Shown here: positions 6,046 through 11,384 of the stretch, one piece after another
Layout: each line of letters opens with the position of its first letter
Numbering within the stretch: position 1 is the stretch's first letter
DNA from: Bacteroidota bacterium
GTDB taxonomy: Bacteria; Bacteroidota; Bacteroidia; 2-12-FULL-35-15
Assembly: GCA_026391935.1 (NCBI GenBank)
Contig: JAPLDC010000221.1
Coordinates: 1-12,563, forward strand
DNA: 12,563 nucleotides
Direction: 5' to 3'
Translations under genes and position numbers: made by a program
Notes under the pieces: generated by a model
The model's input: only the letters and a program-made list of their open reading frames with translations
Database searches by the model: none
What the model was told of the DNA's origin: nothing

Positions 6046-7221
6046 TTAAGTTAATGAAATATGCCCATCTAAAAACGCTATCATACTTTCATAGATATAT
6101 TCCAAATCTTCATCCTTTATGCAATAGGGAGGTAATATATAAACAACATTCCCAAGCGGACGAAGGATAATACCTTTCGAAATAAAGAAATCAGAAATAT
6201 GTTCAGCTAATGAATTTAAATAATTCGTTTGTTCATTTGTTTTTATTTCAAAGGCGATTATAGTACCTAACTGCCTAACTTCTATCAATGCTTTATGTGT
6301 TTTTATTTTTTGTAAAAAAACAGAATGTTTCTTTTCAATCCTATTAATATTTTCAAAAGCCTCCGGTTCATCAAACAGATCCATACTTGCCAATGCTGCT
6401 GAACAGGCTGTCTGATTAGCAGTATATGAATGACCGTGAAAAAAAGTTTTCATTTTATCGTCACTTACGCTTGCGAAAAACTTTCCGGTACGGCCAAATC
6501 CTGTCATGACTTCATCAGCAATGGTAATCACTTTTTTTGTCCGGCATTCAGCAATCATCTTGCTCAAAATTTCAGCCGAATACATCACCATTCCTCCGGC
6601 ACCTTGTATCAGTGGCTCGAAAATAAATGCGGCAATATCACTTTGTTTTAATATTTCTTTCAGACAAATCAAACTTTCAACTTCTTTTCCTATTAAAGGA
6701 ACAGGAATATGGATCACATCAAATAATAATTTTGAGAAAGGAAGATTGAAAGCATTTCTGGCACCAACACTCATTCCTCCAAAGGTATCGCCATGATACG
6801 CATTTTCAAATGCAATGATCTTTGTTTTACTGATGGATTTATTACTCCAATATTGAAAAGCCATTTTCAATGCTACTTCTACAGCGGTGGAACCATTATC
6901 AGAATAAAAAATCTTTGATTGATTGTCAGGTAAACGCTTCAATAAGCGCTCCGCAAGTTGCACAGCCGGTTCATGTGTAAACCCTGAGAATATTGCATGT
7001 TCAAGTGTCTGCAATTGTTCTGCAACTTTCTTAGCAAGATATGGATGAGCGTGTCCATGAATGTTTACCCACCATGATGCGATACCATCAATATACCGCT
7101 TCCCATTATTATCATAGAAATATGCACCTTCACCTTTAACAATAGCAATAGGCAATGGCGCACTTTTTAGCTGTGTAAACGGATGCCACACGGCATTTTT
7201 ATCTCGTTGTTGAATTGTCAT
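6046..7221 (-). CDS. bioA: BioA (DAPA aminotransferase) with internal deletion removing the PLP-lysine segment
   Basis: BioA converts KAPA to 7,8-diaminopelargonate using S-adenosylmethionine as amino donor and PLP as cofactor. Most of the family is present: WHPFTQ (12-17), the substrate region YIDGIASWWVNIHGHAHP, DNGSTAVEVALK for phosphate binding, AYHGDTFGGMSVG, and DEVMTGFGRTGK (236-247) with the Asp that contacts the PLP ring. Then FAS (249-251) runs straight into VSDDKMKTFFHGHSYTAN. Family members have about 35 residues here, including the (S/G)K(G/A)(L/I)TGG segment whose Lys forms the Schiff base (Lys274 in E. coli). Total length is 391 where about 427-430 is usual. The frame is intact and no remnant appears in other frames. 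As written it should lack aminotransferase activity. Identity as BioA is certain; whether the deletion is real is not known. It is the fourth gene of the operon, 67 bases after bioD, with a hairpin just before its ATG. Confidence 0.93.
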   Translation of the reverse strand: MTIQQRDKNAVWHPFTQLKSAPLPIAIVKGEGAYFYDNNGKRYIDGIASWWVNIHGHAHPYLAKKVAEQLQTLEHAIFSGFTHEPAVQLAERLLKRLPDNQSKIFYSDNGSTAVEVALKMAFQYWSNKSISKTKIIAFENAYHGDTFGGMSVGARNAFNLPFSKLLFDVIHIPVPLIGKEVESLICLKEILKQSDIAAFIFEPLIQGAGGMVMYSAEILSKMIAECRTKKVITIADEVMTGFGRTGKFFASVSDDKMKTFFHGHSYTANQTACSAALASMDLFDEPEAFENINRIEKKHSVFLQKIKTHKALIEVRQLGTIIAFEIKTNEQTNYLNSLAEHISDFFISKGIILRPLGNVVYILPPYCIKDEDLEYIYESMIAFLDGHISLT

Positions 7222-7228
7222 AAATAAT

Positions 7229-7263
7229 TAATCCCATCAAAAATAGTTATTTTGATGGGATTA
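7229..7263 (-). promoter_or_regulatory. Perfect 14-bp hairpin between bioD and bioA
   Basis: TAATCCCATCAAAA (7229-7242) is the exact inverse complement of 7250-7263, with a 7-base loop. In the bio mRNA the stem ends seven bases before the bioA ATG and would cover the ribosome-binding region. No U run follows, so it is not a plain terminator. It could limit bioA translation, stabilise the upstream mRNA, or be a protein-binding palindrome. It does not look like the known BirA or BioR operator sequences. Confidence 0.6.
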
Positions 7264-7288
7264 TATTGTATCCTGGAAATGGAATTAT

Positions 7289-7903
7289 CTATTTTAAATA
7301 TTCAAATTCTTTCGCGTAACGTGAAATAACTTCAGCATTTAATTCTTTCTCTTTGTTGATACGACCCAAAAGTTTCAATCCACTGTATTTTAGAATAATC
7401 TCTTCTGAAAGTTCGTGAGAAGGACCATTAAAAACTATTCCCAAGATATTGTATCCTCTTTGTTTCAATACATCAATTGATAATATAGAATGATTTATGC
7501 TTCCTAAATAATTTTGTATCACCAACACGACCTCTGCGTCAAATTTCTTGATAATATCAATCATGAACATTGTCTTATTCAACGGAACCATTAAACCTCC
7601 CGCACCTTCCATAATAAGCGTGTTGGACGTTTCCGGTAAAACCAATGCATCCAAATTAATCTCTACTCCTTCTATTTCAGCAGCAGCATGTGGCGACATG
7701 TATTGTTTTAACAAATAACCTTCAGGATGTAATTTACTTATAGGATTCGATATCCACTTTTTAACTTTAGCGGTGTCGGTGGAGAAGAAACTTCCTGTTT
7801 GAACAGGCTTCCAATAATCTGCTTTTAATGCTTCCACAAAAACAGATGAAACGACCGTCTTCCCAACATCCGTTCCTATTCCGGAAATAAATATCTTTCG
7901 CAT
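7289..7903 (-). CDS. bioD: ATP-dependent dethiobiotin synthetase BioD
   Basis: Cytoplasmic enzyme that closes the ureido ring of DAPA with CO2 and ATP, giving dethiobiotin. The 204 residues are a normal family length. The modified P-loop GIGTDVGKT (8-16) carries the ATP-binding Lys15. WKPVQTG (31-37) contains the conserved Lys32, and EGAGGLMVPL (99-108) is the third signature. MSPHAAAEI (69-77) is characteristic of BioD. All expected active-site elements are present. The ATG at 7903 is 47 bases after the bioF stop; an AAAGGAG lies about 22 bases upstream, too far for an ordinary ribosome site. It is the third gene of the bio operon, acting after BioA and before BioB. Confidence 0.95.
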   Translation of the reverse strand: MRKIFISGIGTDVGKTVVSSVFVEALKADYWKPVQTGSFFSTDTAKVKKWISNPISKLHPEGYLLKQYMSPHAAAEIEGVEINLDALVLPETSNTLIMEGAGGLMVPLNKTMFMIDIIKKFDAEVVLVIQNYLGSINHSILSIDVLKQRGYNILGIVFNGPSHELSEEIILKYSGLKLLGRINKEKELNAEVISRYAKEFEYLK

Positions 7904-7950
7904 AAATATACTGGTATGATAACTCCTTTAACGAAGATATAACAATTTGG

Positions 7951-9111
7951 TTACCTAAGCTCCCTTTTCTTTTCAAAACAGTCATTTAATATATTGCATA
8001 AATGTTTTATCTCTTTTGTAGTGTTAAAGGTATGAATACAAATCCGTAATCGCTCTTTTCCTTTAGGAACAGTCGGATTGAGAATAGATCGAATATCAAA
8101 TCCATTATTCCTAAGAATCCCTGATACTTTCTTTACATCATCATTTCCAGCTATAACAATGCATTGGATGGGGCTATCACTTGCGATCAAAAACTGTTTT
8201 ACAGTTTTTGAAATTCCTTTTTTAAAAGTATTTATTTGTTTTTGAAGCTTTTTAATATCACCCCCACTTTGCTGAAGAAGCGAATACGACTGCTGAATAG
8301 CGACTAAACTTCTTATTGGTAAGGCAGTTGAATAAATAAAAGGTCGCGAAAAATTTATTAAAAAATCGCGAAGTAAATTGCTTCCTAACACAATTGCCCC
8401 ATGACAACCAAGCCCTTTTCCAAAAGTATGTATGCGGGCAAAAATTTTATTTTCCAATTTTAATTCTTGAACACGACCTTTGCCATTATTCTTTGTAACA
8501 CCTGTGGCATGAGCTTCATCAACAATTAAATTAGCATTATATTTATCACACAAGAATGAAATTTCTTTCAATAAAGCATAATCACCATCCATTGAATAAA
8601 TACTCTCTACTGCCACATAAATTATTCCTTCCGCAATTTTTAAGCGTTGCTCTAAATGCTCAAGATCGTTGTGTTTAAATGGATAAGAGGTAGCATAAGA
8701 CAACTTTATTCCATCATGCACAGAAGCATGGATCAATTCGTCATAAATGATGGTGCTTCCTTTTAATCCTATTGCAGAAAACAAACCTACATTGGCATCA
8801 TAGCCTGAATTAAAGATCAATCCTGAAGGTGCATTGTGAAATTTTGCGATATACATTTCGAGCTTTTCAGCGAAAGCTGAATTGCCGGCCAACAAACGGG
8901 AACCGGTGGAACCATTATTTTCATTGAGCTTCTTACAAGCTTTTGAAATCGCTATTGATAATTTCTCTGAACGAGCAAAACCAAGATAATCATTACTGCA
9001 AAAATCAAGTAATTGCTCCGGCAACACTAATTTGCGCAATGTATTTTGCTCTTTTCGCTTTTGAAGAGGTACTACTAAAATTTGATCGGCAGAAAATTTA
9101 GATCGACTCAA
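7951..9111 (-). CDS. bioF: 8-amino-7-oxononanoate synthase BioF, TTG start inside bioB
   Basis: PLP enzyme of the alpha-oxoamine synthase family that joins pimeloyl thioester and L-alanine to make KAPA. It has 386 residues, full length. Visible motifs are FCSNDYLGFA (37-46), NGSTGSRLLAGN (66-77), DELIHASVHDG (124-134), DEAHATGV (198-205) with the PLP-contacting Asp and His, and HTFGKGLGCHG (228-238) with Schiff-base Lys232. The cofactor lysine is intact here, unlike in BioA. No ATG fits near the N-terminus, so the start is TTG at 9111, preceded by the purine-rich AAGGAAAAGGAAA, a good ribosome site. The start overlaps the end of bioB by 14 bases, suggesting translational coupling. A related KBL-type synthase is possible but unlikely in this operon. 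Confidence 0.94.
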   Translation of the reverse strand: MSRSKFSADQILVVPLQKRKEQNTLRKLVLPEQLLDFCSNDYLGFARSEKLSIAISKACKKLNENNGSTGSRLLAGNSAFAEKLEMYIAKFHNAPSGLIFNSGYDANVGLFSAIGLKGSTIIYDELIHASVHDGIKLSYATSYPFKHNDLEHLEQRLKIAEGIIYVAVESIYSMDGDYALLKEISFLCDKYNANLIVDEAHATGVTKNNGKGRVQELKLENKIFARIHTFGKGLGCHGAIVLGSNLLRDFLINFSRPFIYSTALPIRSLVAIQQSYSLLQQSGGDIKKLQKQINTFKKGISKTVKQFLIASDSPIQCIVIAGNDDVKKVSGILRNNGFDIRSILNPTVPKGKERLRICIHTFNTTKEIKHLCNILNDCFEKKRELR

Positions 9112-10108
9112 TTTCCTTTTCCTTGATTTTTGAAACAGGTTGAGTCTCCCCTTTAAAAGCCTTGCGCGGAGTTAATCCCAATAATCTGAACATTTCCATA
9201 TCTGCATTAAAATCAGGATTTGGAGTAGTCAATAATTTATCGCCAGCAAAAATTGAATTTGCACCAGCAGCAAAACACAATGCTTGTCCTTCAAGACTCA
9301 TTTCAGTACGACCTGCTGATAGTCGGACCACCGTTTTTGGAATTACTATGCGAGTGGTAGCAATCATTCTCACCATATCCCAGATTGGCACCATAGGTTG
9401 ATTTTCCAAAGGTGTTCCTGCAACTGGAACTAAGGCGTTGATAGGCACTGATTCAGGATGGATTTCCATCGATGATAATGTTTGCAGCATTTTCACTCTG
9501 TCTTCTGTTGTTTCTCCTAAACCAATAATTCCTCCGGAACAAACAGAAACTTTTGCTTTACGCACATTTTTTATTGTATCCAAACGATCATCGTAGGAGC
9601 GCGTAGTAATAATTTTTTTATACGTATCTTCTGATGTATCAATATTGTGATTATAGGCATAAAGACCGGCGTCTGCAAGCTTTTGAGCTTGATTCTCGGT
9701 AAGCATTCCAAGTGTGCAACAAACTTCCAGTCCTTTTTCATTTACACCTTTTACCATTTCCAAAACACGATCAAAATCACTGTTATCACGAACTTCGCGC
9801 CAAGCAGCACCCATGCATAAACGGGAAACTCCTCTGTCTTTTGCTTTATCAGCTGCTTCCATCACTTCCGAAACGGTCATTAATTTCAATACATCCACTT
9901 CTGTATTGTAACGCGCCGATTGCGGGCAATAGCTGCAATCTTCGGCACATCCTCCAGTTTTAATGGATAATAATGAACTAACCTGCACTTCCCCTGCGTC
10001 ATTAAATTCACGATGAATGGTTTGTGCTTTGTAAATCAATTCTAGCAAGGGAGTATTGTATATATCTAATATTTCTTCAACCGTCCAATTATGTCTTATC
10101 TCTGTCAT
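9098..10108 (-). CDS. bioB: Biotin synthase BioB
   Basis: Radical SAM enzyme that inserts sulfur into dethiobiotin to give biotin. It has 336 residues. The [4Fe-4S] motif CxxxCxxC is at C54, C58 and C61 (CAEDCSYC). Ligands expected for the [2Fe-2S] cluster are present as C98, C130, C190 and R262 (VRLSAGR). YNHNIDTS (152-159) and FAGDKLLTTPNPD near the C-terminus are typical. All catalytic elements are intact. It is the first gene of the operon, with a consensus promoter about 30 bases upstream. It is divergent from trmD and overlaps bioF by 14 bases at its end. Confidence 0.97.
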   Translation of the reverse strand: MTEIRHNWTVEEILDIYNTPLLELIYKAQTIHREFNDAGEVQVSSLLSIKTGGCAEDCSYCPQSARYNTEVDVLKLMTVSEVMEAADKAKDRGVSRLCMGAAWREVRDNSDFDRVLEMVKGVNEKGLEVCCTLGMLTENQAQKLADAGLYAYNHNIDTSEDTYKKIITTRSYDDRLDTIKNVRKAKVSVCSGGIIGLGETTEDRVKMLQTLSSMEIHPESVPINALVPVAGTPLENQPMVPIWDMVRMIATTRIVIPKTVVRLSAGRTEMSLEGQALCFAAGANSIFAGDKLLTTPNPDFNADMEMFRLLGLTPRKAFKGETQPVSKIKEKEIESI

Positions 10109-10140
10109 AAAAATCTATTTTTCTTGTTCTAAATGAAACA

Positions 10141-10170
10141 CAAATATAAAGTTTTAAATTTTATGACCAA
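10141..10170 (-). promoter_or_regulatory. Consensus promoter of the bio operon
   Basis: On the minus strand, TTG (complement of 10168-10170), exactly 19 bases, then TATATTTG (complement of 10141-10148). The leader to the bioB ATG would be roughly 25-30 bases. I see no palindrome resembling a BirA or BioR operator over the promoter, and the leader is too short for a typical riboswitch. Confidence 0.75.
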
Positions 10171-10229
10171 TAGAATCGCATCAACAAAAAATCTATTCAT
10201 TAACTCTTCTCTACTTCAACACAATCTGT

Positions 10230-10237
10230 TACCTTTG
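10230..10237 (+). promoter_or_regulatory. -7 box TACCTTTG four bases before trmD
   Basis: TACCTTTG matches TAnnTTTG, and only CTCT separates it from the ATG at 10242, so the transcript should be leaderless or nearly so. There is no TTG at the expected -33 distance. Confidence 0.45.
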
Positions 10238-10241
10238 CTCT

Positions 10242-10757
10242 ATGCGTATAGATATCATCACCGTTTTACCACAATTATTGGAAAGTCCCTTTGATCACAG
10301 CATTTTAAAACGTGCTATTGACAAAGGATTGGTGGAAGTTAATTTAATTAATCTCCGCGACTATTCCACCCACAAACAAAAAAGTGTTGACGATTACGCC
10401 TTTGGAGGTGGCGCGGGAATGGTGATGAGCATTGAGCCAATCGCCAATTGTATCAATGCATTGAAGACAGAACGGGAATACGATGAAGTGATCTATACAT
10501 CGCCCGATGGAGAATTATTGGATCAGAAAATGTCCAATCGATTGTCTACACTGAAAAATATTATTATCCTTTGCGGACATTACAAGGGCGTTGACCAGCG
10601 GGTTCGCGACCATTTTATTACAAAAGAGATCTCTATTGGCGATTATGTATTGTCGGGCGGAGAATTAGCCGCAGCTGTGATTAGCGACAGTATTATACGA
10701 TTGATTCCCGGAGCCATGTCTGATGAAACAAGTGCTTTGACCGATCTTCTTAAATAA
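10242..10757 (+). CDS. trmD: TrmD, tRNA (guanine-N1)-methyltransferase, lacking its C-terminal domain
   Basis: TrmD methylates G37 next to the anticodon using S-adenosylmethionine, which prevents +1 frameshifting, and is normally essential. The N-terminal SPOUT domain is intact: MRIDIITVLP, FGGGAGMVM (54-62), YTSPDGELLDQ (85-95), LCGHYKGVDQRV (110-121) and SIGDYVLSGGE (131-141), which form the trefoil-knot SAM site. ETSALTD (162-168) ends with the catalytic Asp (Asp169 in E. coli). The protein then stops as DLLK at 171 residues, where about 225 is usual. Missing are the DSF continuation, the YTRP segment and the C-terminal helical domain that grips tRNA. The final LLK resembles the normal protein end (RRPDLL-type), suggesting a direct join of two Asp codons across an in-frame deletion. 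No remnant is seen in other frames. rplS follows, as in many bacteria. Confidence 0.93.
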   Translation: MRIDIITVLPQLLESPFDHSILKRAIDKGLVEVNLINLRDYSTHKQKSVDDYAFGGGAGMVMSIEPIANCINALKTEREYDEVIYTSPDGELLDQKMSNRLSTLKNIIILCGHYKGVDQRVRDHFITKEISIGDYVLSGGELAAAVISDSIIRLIPGAMSDETSALTDLLK

Positions 10758-10836
10758 AATAAAAATTAATCCGCACTTCTGATTTATTAAGATTTTTTCA
10801 GCTTTTGTCCCGAAAAACACAAATATTTTATCCAAA

Positions 10837-10869
10837 TTGCATTTCGGTTATAAAAAAAACTTATATTTG
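10837..10869 (+). promoter_or_regulatory. Probable rplS promoter
   Basis: TTG (10837-10839), 22 bases, then TATATTTG (10862-10869). Transcription should start near 10874, leaving a leader of about 45 bases before the rplS ATG. rplS can therefore be made independently of trmD. Confidence 0.6.
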
Positions 10870-10888
10870 CACTCCTTTTTAGAGGAAG

Positions 10889-10919
10889 AACTGTTTAATA
10901 TATTATAAAACAAAGAGTT
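10889..10919 (+). promoter_or_regulatory. Possible structured leader of rplS
   Basis: AACT (10889-10892) can pair with AGTT (10916-10919), directly before the ATG, and GTTT (10893-10896) with AAAC (10908-10911), with a one-sided bulge between. The fold would cover the initiation region. Ribosomal protein leaders in front of L19 genes are known in several phyla, but this pairing is short and AT-rich and may be chance. Confidence 0.2.
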
Positions 10920-11270
10920 ATGAGTTTATTATTAAAATACGTAGAAGACCAATTAACTGTAAAAGCAAACAACCCAAAATTCAGAGCAGGTGATACAGTT
11001 ACTGTACATTATAAAATTAAAGAAGGTGAAAAAGAACGTGTTCAGCAATACCAAGGTGTTGTTATTCAACGTAACAGTTCAGGAGCTACCGAGTCATTTA
11101 CAGTTCGTAAGATCAGTAATAGCGTTGGTGTTGAGCGTATCTTCCCGATAAACTCTCCATATATCGATAAAATCGAGATCAACAAAGTTGGTGTTGTTCG
11201 CAGAGCACGTTTGTTCTATATCCGTGAACTTACAGGTAAAGCAGCTCGTATCGCTGAGAAAAAACAATAG
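10920..11270 (+). CDS. rplS: 50S ribosomal protein L19 (bL19)
   Basis: Structural protein of the large ribosomal subunit, at the contact with the small subunit. The product has 116 residues, the normal length. The family core is visible: FRAGDTVTVHYKIKEGEKER (21-40), QYQGVVIQR (43-51), ESFTVRKISNSVGVERIFP (58-76), and KVGVVRRARLFYIRELTGKAARI. The C-terminus is basic, as expected. It has its own promoter (10837-10869), lies 162 bases after the shortened trmD, and is closed by a terminator at 11291-11326. Confidence 0.98.
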   Translation: MSLLLKYVEDQLTVKANNPKFRAGDTVTVHYKIKEGEKERVQQYQGVVIQRNSSGATESFTVRKISNSVGVERIFPINSPYIDKIEINKVGVVRRARLFYIRELTGKAARIAEKKQ

Positions 11271-11290
11271 TTTTTTAACATATATAATTA

Positions 11291-11326
11291 AACCCTTTCC
11301 CGCTTTTGCAGGATAGGGTTTTTTAT
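11291..11326 (+). terminator. Intrinsic terminator after rplS
   Basis: AACCCT (11291-11296) pairs with AGGGTT (11315-11320). After a small internal mismatch, CC and GC pair with GC and GG around a TTTT loop. A T run (11319-11324) and more T residues follow. It lies 20 bases after the rplS stop and separates it from prfC. Confidence 0.75.
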
Positions 11327-11384
11327 TTACACCACCTTCCCCTACTCTCATAATGAGGGAGACTGAAATAAAGAGTAAGTTAAA

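Noticed and set aside
6400..6520. BioA lysine segment moved or frameshifted nearby
   Set aside because: The frame is continuous from GRTGKFFAS to VSDDK, with no extra bases between; no SKGLTGG-like remnant is seen on either strand in the neighbourhood.
10109..10241. Biotin-responsive operator or riboswitch between bioB and trmD
   Set aside because: No BirA-like or BioR-like palindrome is visible, and the bioB leader of about 30 bases is too short for a riboswitch.
10746..10920. TrmD C-terminus displaced by a frameshift
   Set aside because: I looked in the other frames after 10745 for YTRP, SGNH or RRPDLL-like stretches and found only AT-rich sequence with stops, so the missing part is absent and not shifted.
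11327..11384. Small repeat or mobile-element remnant before prfC
   Set aside because: CTCA-TAA-TGAG and nearby CTC/GAG runs form only short hairpins; no longer repeat or terminal inverted repeats are visible in this window.
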